From JAUSEW01 sp964414015 (GTDB taxonomy: Bacteria > Patescibacteriota > Microgenomatia > Levybacterales > UBA12049): DNA of 10,195 nucleotides. Under the pieces are notes generated by a model. The model was given only the letters and a program-made list of their open reading frames with translations. It made no database searches and had not been told where the DNA came from. A program made the position numbers and the translations under genes. Where the stretch lies: the NCBI GenBank assembly GCA_964414015.1, contig CAYPUE010000028.1:1-10195 (forward strand), in the 5' to 3' direction. Positions 5,910 through 10,150 of the stretch are shown piece after piece (the first letter of the stretch is position 1; every line of letters starts with the position of its first letter).

Positions 5910-6920
5910 ATGAGATTTACGCATATTGATTTCTTGCGCGCCGTAAGTATTATTGGCGTTATCGCAATTCACGTCCTATACTACAATTTAACCTCAAAAG
6001 TTAACGCAACAACGACAATATGGAACTATCTTCACTTCGTTGTCGCAGGTTTTGTACTTTGCTCTGGATATGTACTTGCCAAAAAAACCGATGCGCTTGA
6101 AACTTTTAGAGGAACGCTTGGATGGTACAAAAAAAGGCTCATCCGTTTAATCATCCCTTATTATGTATATGTAATAGTCCACATAGCTCTTGTCTCTATT
6201 TTTCCTAATTTTTTCTCCGGACTTGGAGTAAAGACAAATTCTAATTATTTTTTTCAGGCGCTTCTCTTCTCAAACTCCGTTAGTATCAGCTGGCTGCCTC
6301 TTCTTTTTATTCAACTTACAATTTTATTCCCCTTCCTTATTTTTTTGCTAAGAAAAAAGCTTTTGTATATTTATTTAATTTTCTCTCTGGTTGTAACTTT
6401 TTTAATCACAATCAAACCTTTCCCTTTCCATTATTATGAGTATATGTTTATTCCTTGGTCTTTGATTACGCTTTTGGCAATATATTTATTTAATGTTGAA
6501 AAAAACAGATTAAATTTCACCCGGCATTTATTCTTCTTGGCAATAGCAGGAGGAATAGTTTTCGCAACATTTTCATTTTTATGGATTTTCTTACATAGAC
6601 CAATGTATCTTATAGACAATAAGTATCCCCCAAATTTTTTCTATTTGTCTTATGGAGTTTTCGTAACCGCAATCATTCTGTACGTAAGCAGATTTTTAAT
6701 CTTTCTTAAGAAAGGGGTTAGCGGCTTTTATACTTACATCAGCAAAAACTCTTATTCGTTATATTTCATTCACTATATAGTTTTGGATTTTGTAGTAACT
6801 AGCCGGAAATTTATCGGACAACACGGGGTAATTATCGATCTTACAACAGTAATCTTACTAAGTCTTTTTATTTCCTATTCAATGAGCTTAATATTCAAAA
6901 CTGTTGCAAAACCCGCTTAA
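5910..6920 (+). CDS. Acyltransferase 3 family integral membrane protein
   Basis: A polytopic membrane protein of 336 residues with about ten hydrophobic segments, the size of acyltransferase-3 (OafA/WecH-like) O-acyltransferases. The N-terminal hallmark is present: THIDFLRAVSIIGVIAIH (4-21) has the Arg (R10) and His (H21) of the family's R-x10-H motif at the membrane face. These enzymes move an acetyl or similar group from the cytoplasm onto surface sugars, polysaccharides or peptidoglycan; the substrate here is unknown. The start codon is five bases behind nadE with no promoter of its own visible, so it is probably the third gene of the nad operon. The functional link to NAD synthesis is not obvious and may only be shared transcription. 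Confidence 0.85.
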   Translation: MRFTHIDFLRAVSIIGVIAIHVLYYNLTSKVNATTTIWNYLHFVVAGFVLCSGYVLAKKTDALETFRGTLGWYKKRLIRLIIPYYVYVIVHIALVSIFPNFFSGLGVKTNSNYFFQALLFSNSVSISWLPLLFIQLTILFPFLIFLLRKKLLYIYLIFSLVVTFLITIKPFPFHYYEYMFIPWSLITLLAIYLFNVEKNRLNFTRHLFFLAIAGGIVFATFSFLWIFLHRPMYLIDNKYPPNFFYLSYGVFVTAIILYVSRFLIFLKKGVSGFYTYISKNSYSLYFIHYIVLDFVVTSRKFIGQHGVIIDLTTVILLSLFISYSMSLIFKTVAKPA

Positions 6921-6935
6921 TTAGCAACTCATAGT

Positions 6936-6964
6936 TTGCATTTTGCAATTTTTTCCTTTATAAT
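6936..6964 (+). promoter_or_regulatory. Promoter of the 118-aa basic protein gene
   Basis: A perfect TATAAT (6959-6964) with a TTG-type -35 (TTGCAT, 6936-6941) at 17 bases. Seven bases separate the -10 box from the ATG at 6972, the same leaderless geometry as elsewhere. The TTG of the -35 box could be mistaken for a start codon. Confidence 0.7.
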
Positions 6965-6971
6965 TTTATAT

Positions 6972-7328
6972 ATGGAAGAAACGGTTGTCCGACAACTATC
7001 TTTTAAAAATCCCGACTCTCCAGAGAAGCTTATGCAAGAAAAAAGTATAAGACGTAAGCCTATATATAAATTTCCTTTTGAGACACGCATATGGCGAGCT
7101 AGGAAAATGTGGGTTATTCAGAACCCCGATGGAATTGAAGCTGTAAAAATTATCGATCCTAATACAGGTAAACAAACAAGGGAAGGAAAATTCCGTCTTT
7201 GGAGAACCGAGCAGGAAGCAAGATTGTATTTTCATGGGCACGGTGAAGTTCTGCCTAAAGGATACACTTTTTCTGCATTTAATAGAAATGCTAAAAGAAC
7301 AAGAAGACAGTTAACGACTACAACATAA
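6972..7328 (+). CDS. Unrecognised basic 118-aa protein
   Basis: I do not recognise this family. The protein is strongly basic, especially at the ends (KSIRRKPIYK near residues 24-33; NAKRTRRQ near 106-113). The middle looks beta-rich with aromatic positions: ETRIWRARKMWVIQNPDG, VKIIDPNTG and REGKFRLWRTEQEARLYFHG. The regular turn-strand pattern could be a small nucleic-acid-binding fold, but no zinc ligands or named motif are present. The start at 6972 is set by the promoter seven bases upstream; a TTG at 6936 would give 12 extra hydrophobic residues but lies inside the promoter. It has its own promoter and is convergent with the PEBP gene, so it looks like a single-gene unit. Confidence 0.7.
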   Translation: MEETVVRQLSFKNPDSPEKLMQEKSIRRKPIYKFPFETRIWRARKMWVIQNPDGIEAVKIIDPNTGKQTREGKFRLWRTEQEARLYFHGHGEVLPKGYTFSAFNRNAKRTRRQLTTTT

Positions 7329-7334
7329 GCCTAT

Positions 7335-7778
7335 TTATAGATTATTTTTCTTATAAAGGCCTATTAGCTCTGATTTTTCTAGGATATGGCTCTGCATTTT
7401 TTCTTCAACCATATTTTTATCCGCATTTTGCAAATTCAAATTAGTATCCAAAGCGTAAAGTTTGAAGAAATATCGATGAGTTCCGGACTCGCCTCGCTGA
7501 AGCTGCTCCGGCGAAGCGGGCGGAGGACAAGGGCCAATATAGCCAGCATGCGAAACGCTATTTTCTGCAATTTCTTTTTCCGAAGGATCTATATTAAACA
7601 AAACCCAATGAACAAAGGTTCCCATCGGCGCATCCGGATCATCCATAATTAAAACCAAACTTTTGGCATTTTTCGGAACATCCGCAAATTCAAGCGGGGG
7701 ATTAACATTCTCTCCTTCGCAAGTATATTTCGAAGGTATTGTTGAATTACTTCCGAAAGCAGAGCTTATTATTTTCAT
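7335..7778 (-). CDS. YbhB/YbcL-type PEBP family protein with an internal insert
   Basis: A bacterial phosphatidylethanolamine-binding-protein (Raf kinase inhibitor-like) homologue of 147 residues. Family marks: an NPPLEF-like segment (26-31), DDPDAP (46-51), the GTFVHWVLFNI strand (53-63), GPCPP (82-86) and HRYFFKLYALD (101-111), which together line the conserved anion pocket. Biochemical function in bacteria is poorly defined. The oddity is between GPCPP and SGTHRYF, which I expect to be adjacent in this family: 11 extra residues (87-97, PASPEQLQRGE) from GC-rich DNA unlike the rest of the gene. The reading frame is intact on both sides and the pocket motifs survive, so the product may still fold with an enlarged loop. 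There is no signal peptide, so it is cytoplasmic. It is divergent from tRNA-Leu(CAG) with overlapping promoters. Confidence 0.9.
   Translation of the reverse strand: MKIISSAFGSNSTIPSKYTCEGENVNPPLEFADVPKNAKSLVLIMDDPDAPMGTFVHWVLFNIDPSEKEIAENSVSHAGYIGPCPPPASPEQLQRGESGTHRYFFKLYALDTNLNLQNADKNMVEEKMQSHILEKSELIGLYKKNNL
7488..7520 (-). repeat. In-frame GC-rich palindromic insert within the PEBP gene
   Basis: Thirty-three bases encoding residues 87-97. The sequence is far richer in G and C than the surrounding gene and partly self-complementary: CGCC/CGCT blocks at one end face GCGGGCG at the other with one offset. Removing it restores the family-typical reading CPPSGTH in frame. CGGA occurs on both sides (7484-7487 and 7521-7524). 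It resembles in principle the Rickettsia palindromic elements that insert inside reading frames. The age and source are unknown. Confidence 0.5.
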
Positions 7779-7793
7779 GCTGTTTGCGTTTAT

Positions 7794-7822
7794 AGGATAT
7801 GTAAATGGCGTTTTGTTGTCAA
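7794..7822 (-). promoter_or_regulatory. Promoter of the PEBP gene
   Basis: On the minus strand a perfect -35 TTGACA (7822-7817) is followed at 17 bases by TATCCT (7799-7794). The predicted start lies about eight bases before the ATG at 7778. A TATAAA at 7794-7789 is closer to the usual leaderless spacing but would be 22 bases from the -35 box. Confidence 0.6.
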
Positions 7823-7844
7823 GAGCTGCGGGCTCTGATACAAT
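7816..7844 (+). promoter_or_regulatory. Promoter of the tRNA-Leu(CAG) gene
   Basis: -35 TTGTCA (7816-7821), 17-base spacer and an extended -10, TGA plus TACAAT (7839-7844), ending 11 bases before the tRNA. The -35 shares TTGTCAA with the opposite-strand -35 of the PEBP gene, so the two promoters cannot both bind RNA polymerase at once. Confidence 0.75.
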
Positions 7845-7855
7845 TAGCTTGCTTT

Positions 7856-7939
7856 GCCCGGGTGGCGAAATTGGCAGACGCGCTGGCTTCAGGAGTCAGT
7901 GCTCGTAAGAGCTTGGGAGTTCGAGTCTCCCCTCGGGCA
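7856..7939 (+). tRNA. tRNA-Leu (anticodon CAG)
   Basis: An 84-base class II tRNA. Acceptor stem GCCCGGG (7856-7862) pairs with CTCGGGC (7932-7938), discriminator A7939. The anticodon stem CTGGC/GTCAG holds loop TTCAGGA with anticodon CAG at 7890-7892. The long variable arm (around TGCTCGTAAGAGCT) and the T arm GGGAG-TTCGAGT-CTCCC are clear. CCA is not encoded. Confidence 0.96.
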
Positions 7940-7947
7940 CAAACTTG

Positions 7948-7956
7948 TGATAGAAT
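7948..7956 (+). promoter_or_regulatory. Possible extended -10 for tRNA-Leu(GAG)
   Basis: TGA followed by TAGAAT (7951-7956) ends 12 bases before the second tRNA-Leu. Any -35 would fall inside the preceding tRNA, so this tRNA may instead be processed from a shared transcript. Confidence 0.4.
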
Positions 7957-7968
7957 AAGTAAAAGTTT

Positions 7969-8050
7969 GGGCTTGTGGCGGAACTGGTATACGCGTACGC
8001 TTGAGGTGCGTATTCCGTAAGGATTGGAGGTTCGAGTCCTCTCAAGCCCA
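7969..8050 (+). tRNA. tRNA-Leu (anticodon GAG)
   Basis: An 82-base class II tRNA. Acceptor stem GGGCTTG (7969-7975) pairs with CAAGCCC (8043-8049), discriminator A8050. Anticodon stem TACGC/GCGTA holds loop TTGAGGT with anticodon GAG at 8003-8005. Variable arm TTCCGTAAGGA and T arm GGAGG-TTCGAGT-CCTCT are present. The next bases are CCT, not CCA. A palindromic module begins immediately after it. Confidence 0.95.
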
Positions 8051-8099
8051 CCTCGGTCGTCAACGGGCGACCTCGGTGCTGAAGCGTCGGCTTCAGCAC
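8051..8099 (+). repeat. Two-hairpin palindromic module A, abutting tRNA-Leu(GAG)
   Basis: Two adjacent hairpins. The first has stem GGTCGTC (8055-8061) with GGCGACC (8066-8072) and loop AACG. The second has stem GTGCTGAAGC (8076-8085) with GCTTCAGCAC (8090-8099) and loop GTCG. The layout CCTCG, hairpin, CTCGGTGCTG, hairpin recurs as module B behind tRNA-Phe. No T-run follows, so it is not a standard intrinsic terminator. Confidence 0.75.
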
Positions 8100-8117
8100 G
8101 CGATATGATATCCTAAT

Positions 8118-8150
8118 GGGCTAGTTCTGAACATAGTGAAGAGCTAGTCC
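8118..8150 (+). repeat. Imperfect hairpin before tRNA-Val
   Basis: GGGCTAGTTCT (8118-8128) pairs over 11 positions, with two G-T wobbles, with AGAGCTAGTCC (8140-8150) around an 11-base loop. It sits 19 bases before tRNA-Val. The text around it (…CTGAACATAGTGAAG…CCTGAGG) has the flavour of dispersed palindromic repeats rather than a promoter or gene. Confidence 0.5.
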
Positions 8151-8169
8151 TGAGGAATGAAATGACGGG

Positions 8170-8242
8170 GGGCTCCTAGCTCAGTTGGCAGAGCGTTGCG
8201 TTTACATCGCAAAGGTCAGAGGTTCGAGACCTCTGGAGCCCA
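8170..8242 (+). tRNA. tRNA-Val (anticodon UAC)
   Basis: A 73-base cloverleaf. Acceptor stem GGGCTCC (8170-8176) pairs with GGAGCCC (8235-8241), discriminator A8242. Anticodon stem TTGCG/CGCAA holds loop TTTACAT with anticodon TAC at 8203-8205. Uniquely among the complete tRNAs here, CCA is encoded (8243-8245). The convergent TPR gene ends three bases beyond it. Confidence 0.96.
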
Positions 8243-8248
8243 CCACAA

Positions 8249-8956
8249 TTAAAAAGTTTTTGCTAATTTAGCAATCTGTCTTCTTCTAATAATTAATTTC
8301 TCGTCTGATTTTGCAATTTCTTGTGCTTTTTTCAAATACATTTTCGCCTGACTTGGCTTATCTTCTCTCAAAAGTTCAGCTAGCCGCATATAACAGCCAG
8401 ATTCCCAAACATGCTCTATAAAATCATTAATCTCGTCTTTATTTTCCTGAATCTCCCTTAATCCTTCAAGAAGTAAACGCATCCCTTCTTCTTTTTCCCC
8501 TGTTTTATATACTGCTTCTCCTAAATGGTATTTATAATCTCCTCTTTCCGCATTAGTTCCGGTGCAATTCTCCAAGGATTTTCGATAATTGTCCGTGGCT
8601 TTTCCATAATCCCCAAAAAGCATGTCTGCTTCCCCAAGCCTAAAATAAACCACCCCATACAATTCTCTAAGATTGAAGTTCTGGGCAATATCTAAGCACG
8701 TTTCCGCATCTTTTTTCATCAATATCGCAAATACTTTTTGGGAAGATAGCAAAAATAAATGTTTGTATGTTAATGCCCTGTCAGCTATTGCCATTGCAAT
8801 TCCTCTGTTGTCATTTTTTCTTGAATATTCTATCAATGCTTCGTCCATTAATTTTAACGCCTCAAGATGCTTATCTTCTTCACGGGCAACATTCGCTTTA
8901 TGATGAAATTTATTTATGGAAGTATACGTTGAGTAAGCTTTTTTACTTATTGTCAT
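8249..8956 (-). CDS. TPR-repeat protein
   Basis: A 235-residue all-helical protein built from tetratricopeptide-like units. These are recognisable from the spacing of small and aromatic residues at about 13-46 (INKFHHKANVAREEDKHLEA), 98-131 (ELYGVVYFRLGEADMLFGDY and following), 138-171 (RGDYKYHLGEAVYKTGEKEEG) and 183-215. The second and third match the TPR pattern A-x-x-x-G at helix B best. TPR arrays bind peptides and assemble complexes; no partner can be named. There is no signal peptide or membrane anchor, so it should be cytoplasmic. The start at 8956 lies six bases from a perfect extended -10. The 3' end stops three bases short of the tRNA-Val CCA on the other strand. It is divergent from GIY-YIG gene 1. 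Confidence 0.82.
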   Translation of the reverse strand: MTISKKAYSTYTSINKFHHKANVAREEDKHLEALKLMDEALIEYSRKNDNRGIAMAIADRALTYKHLFLLSSQKVFAILMKKDAETCLDIAQNFNLRELYGVVYFRLGEADMLFGDYGKATDNYRKSLENCTGTNAERGDYKYHLGEAVYKTGEKEEGMRLLLEGLREIQENKDEINDFIEHVWESGCYMRLAELLREDKPSQAKMYLKKAQEIAKSDEKLIIRRRQIAKLAKTF

Positions 8957-8962
8957 AGAACA

Positions 8963-8971
8963 ATTATAACA
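8963..8971 (-). promoter_or_regulatory. Extended -10 of the TPR gene
   Basis: On the minus strand TGT precedes a perfect TATAAT (8968-8963), six bases before the ATG at 8956. It is another leaderless-type start without a -35 box. Confidence 0.75.
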
Positions 8972-8979
8972 TTTTCATA

Positions 8980-9008
8980 TTTACATCGGATACGAAAATT
9001 GATATTAT
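8980..9008 (+). promoter_or_regulatory. Promoter of GIY-YIG gene 1
   Basis: TTTACA (8980-8985), 17-base spacer, TATTAT (9003-9008). Transcription would begin near 9015, which places the codons at 8999 and 9011 upstream of the message and makes the ATG at 9023 the likely start. Confidence 0.6.
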
Positions 9009-9022
9009 CAATGTCGAATAAA

Positions 9023-9313
9023 ATGTTTTATGTTTATGTCTTAAAAAGCAAAAAGAGGAATTTTTATTACACCGGTTGCACAAGCGATCTGAAGAAGAGA
9101 TTGGAAGAACACAATGGTAAACAAGTTGTTTCTACTAAATATTATTGCCCATTTGATATAATATATTACGAAGCTTGTTTAAATGAAAAGGGTTCATATA
9201 AAAGAGAAAAATATTTGAAAAGTAGATTGGGTAAAAGTTTTTTAAGAAAAAGGTTAAAGAGTTGGTTCATTGAAAATAGCCAAATACGTTTAAATGGCCG
9301 AGGGCATGTATAA
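9023..9313 (+). CDS. GIY-YIG nuclease gene 1
   Basis: A single-domain GIY-YIG endonuclease of about 96 residues. The GIY strand is YVY (3-5), the YIG strand YTG (16-18), the conserved arginine R26 lies in DLKKRLEEHN, and the metal-binding glutamate is E62 in YKREKYLKS. The basic C terminus (KSFLRKRLKSW) probably contacts DNA. The spacing of these residues is the same as in gene 3, although the sequences differ. Such short proteins are often mislabelled as UvrC but lack all other UvrC domains. The last residues (NGRGHV) are encoded by GCCGAG, a copy of the tRNA-Phe 5' end, plus part of a 19-bp inverted repeat. An ATG at 9011 would add four residues. Whether the enzyme is a homing nuclease, a repair factor or a decayed mobile gene cannot be told from sequence. 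Confidence 0.88.
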   Translation: MFYVYVLKSKKRNFYYTGCTSDLKKRLEEHNGKQVVSTKYYCPFDIIYYEACLNEKGSYKREKYLKSRLGKSFLRKRLKSWFIENSQIRLNGRGHV

Positions 9314-9398
9314 ATGCTGTTTTAAAACTGATGCAAATATTAAAGTTATGTTTGTTTGAGAACAGCTAAGCTAATTACCAACAGCATTTATACATGCC
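9303..9398 (+). repeat. 19-bp inverted repeat with 58-base centre, next to tRNA-Phe
   Basis: The left arm 9303-9321 (GGCATGTATAAATGCTGTT) is the exact reverse complement of the right arm 9380-9398. The right arm overlaps the first three bases of tRNA-Phe. The six bases GCCGAG precede the left arm (9297-9302) and recur as the first six bases of tRNA-Phe (9396-9401), like a target-site duplication around a tiny inverted-repeat element. The centre has no gene and no clear promoter. Confidence 0.75.
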
Positions 9399-9468
9399 GA
9401 GATAGCCAAGTTGGTCAAGGCACCTGTCTGAAGAACAGGCTATGTCAGTCCGATTCTGACTCTCGGCA
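9396..9468 (+). tRNA. tRNA-Phe (anticodon GAA)
   Basis: A 73-base cloverleaf. Acceptor stem GCCGAGA (9396-9402) pairs with TCTCGGC (9461-9467), discriminator A9468. The anticodon stem CCTGT/ACAGG holds loop CTGAAGA with anticodon GAA. T arm GTCAG-TCCGATT-CTGAC is perfect. CCA is not encoded (CCT follows). Its 5' end is part of an inverted repeat and its 3' end abuts palindromic module B. Confidence 0.96.
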
Positions 9469-9527
9469 CCTCGCTTCGCCAAGTCAGACTTGGCTTCGCT
9501 CGGTGCTGGAATTTTCAATTCCAGCAC
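9469..9527 (+). repeat. Two-hairpin palindromic module B, abutting tRNA-Phe
   Basis: The first hairpin is GCCAAGT (9478-9484) with ACTTGGC (9488-9494), loop CAG. The second is GTGCTGGAATT (9503-9513) with AATTCCAGCAC (9517-9527), loop TTC. Like module A it starts with CCTCG right after the tRNA and has CTCGGTGCTG (9499-9508) at the second hairpin. Inner stem bases differ between A and B but remain paired. Confidence 0.75.
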
Positions 9528-9532
9528 AAATT

Positions 9533-9835
9533 ATGCTTGCACTGAGTAAAACGAATGTGAATTATTATATCTATATAATCAGATGCAAAGATGGTTCGCT
9601 GTATACAGGATATACTCGGGATATAAACGAAAGAGTCCGTCAGCATAACTTTACTAGATACGGAGCGAAGTCGATTAGAGGAAGATTACCAGTTGAATTA
9701 GTTTATTCGGAAACGTATACTACGAAAACAGAAGCGTTAAAAAGAGAAATCGAAATTAAAGGGTGGAGAAAAGAGAAGAAAGAGCAATTGATAAATAGTG
9801 CGCTAGCATTGAGCCGTGCGAAATGCTTGCGCTGA
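9533..9835 (+). CDS. GIY-YIG nuclease gene 2 (UPF0213/YhbQ-like)
   Basis: A 100-residue single-domain GIY-YIG protein closest in style to the UPF0213/YhbQ group. It has YIY (12-14), DGSLYTGYT with YTG at 24-26, R34 in DINERVRQHN, the subgroup segment GAKSIRGRLPVELVYSE (44-60) and catalytic E72 in EALKREIEIKGW. The bases encoding its first residues (MLALSKTNV) and those around its stop codon form an imperfect direct repeat, so both ends look like repeat sequence captured into the frame. A GTG at 9557 (giving MNYYIYIIRC) may be the ancestral start. The frame stays open upstream through tRNA-Phe, but translation from there is not credible. There is no Shine-Dalgarno; the stem of module B ends five bases before the ATG. 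Confidence 0.85.
   Translation: MLALSKTNVNYYIYIIRCKDGSLYTGYTRDINERVRQHNFTRYGAKSIRGRLPVELVYSETYTTKTEALKREIEIKGWRKEKKEQLINSALALSRAKCLR
9800..9832 (+). repeat. Hairpin over the 3' end of GIY-YIG gene 2
   Basis: GCGCTAGCATT (9800-9810) pairs with AATGCTTGCGC (9822-9832) at 10 of 11 positions around an 11-base loop, ending right before the TGA stop. There is no T-run, so it is a palindromic repeat remnant rather than a clear terminator. Its right arm belongs to the direct repeat shared with the start of the same gene. Confidence 0.55.
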
Positions 9836-9851
9836 CGAACGAAGTGAGGAA

Positions 9852-9891
9852 GCGGGAGTAGTTCATCGGTAGAACGCCCCGCTAAGCGGGG
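9852..9891 (+). pseudogene. 5' half of a tRNA-Gly (truncated remnant)
   Basis: GCGGGAG, TA, the D arm GTTC-ATCGGTA-GAAC and then an anticodon-type stem match the first half of bacterial tRNA-Gly almost base for base. The anticodon loop is collapsed: stem CCCCGC (9877-9882) and GCGGGG (9886-9891) enclose only TAA. No T arm or 3' acceptor strand follows before the GIY-YIG gene. It therefore cannot give a functional glycine tRNA. Confidence 0.7.
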
Positions 9892-9895
9892 AGGT
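9890..9895 (+). promoter_or_regulatory. Strong ribosome-binding site for GIY-YIG gene 3
   Basis: GGAGGT, nine bases before the ATG at 9905, is a canonical Shine-Dalgarno. It is the only strong one in the window and is formed by the end of the tRNA-Gly remnant's stem plus the next bases. Confidence 0.6.
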
Positions 9896-9904
9896 AGCGA
9901 AAAA

Positions 9905-10150
9905 ATGTTTAAGGTTTATATTTTAAAAAATAATTTAACAAACAAACATTATATTGGTAGCACTAATAATTTAATAAGGCGTATTACAGAACATAATCGT
10001 GGACAAACAAAATCAACAAATCAAAAAGGTATTTGGAAAATTATTTATACAGAAAAATATGATAATTCGCTTGAGGCAAAAAGAAGAGAACGACTGATCA
10101 AATCTTACAAAGGCGGCAATGCATTTAAAAAGTTAATTACGCGGGGTTAG
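9905..10150 (+). CDS. GIY-YIG nuclease gene 3, ending inside tRNA-Gly(CCC)
   Basis: An 81-residue, complete minimal GIY-YIG domain. It has VYI (4-6), YIG (16-18), R25/R26 in NLIRRITEHN and catalytic E62 in AKRRERLIKSYKG. Catalytic spacing equals that of gene 1. The protein stops right after the last helix (FKKLITRG). Its final codons CGG GGT TAG are the first ten bases of the downstream tRNA-Gly(CCC) minus the leading base, so the gene's end and the tRNA's start overlap. Upstream it abuts a 5'-half tRNA-Gly remnant that supplies its ribosome-binding site. The nuclease thus sits precisely between two glycine tRNA sequences, as expected of a gene that lodges at tRNA ends. The nuclease fold is sure; homing behaviour is inference. 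Confidence 0.9.
   Translation: MFKVYILKNNLTNKHYIGSTNNLIRRITEHNRGQTKSTNQKGIWKIIYTEKYDNSLEAKRRERLIKSYKGGNAFKKLITRG

Noticed and set aside
6936..6971. TTG start adding 12 hydrophobic residues to the 118-aa protein (a possible signal anchor)
   Set aside because: This stretch is the promoter: the TTG is the -35 and the TATAAT follows 17 bases later.
7386..8020. Plus-strand open frames opposite the PEBP gene and across the tRNA-Leu genes
   Set aside because: They are shadows of the PEBP gene or run through tRNAs, and resemble no protein.
8051..8099. Module A as an intrinsic terminator for the tRNA-Leu pair
   Set aside because: The stems are strong but no T-run follows either hairpin, and the same layout recurs behind tRNA-Phe, pointing to a repeat family.
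8673..8958. Plus-strand open frames opposite the TPR gene
   Set aside because: They are antisense shadows; the minus-strand frame has TPR pattern and a promoter.
9356..9835. A long open frame through tRNA-Phe into GIY-YIG gene 2
   Set aside because: The first 59 codons cover the inverted-repeat centre, tRNA-Phe and module B and resemble no protein; homology starts around residue 68. The start at 9533 (or 9557) was used.
9833..9835. TGA recoding as in Gracilibacteria or Absconditabacteria
   Set aside because: TGA ends GIY-YIG gene 2 at a sensible place, no conserved gene contains in-frame TGA, and tryptophan is TGG.
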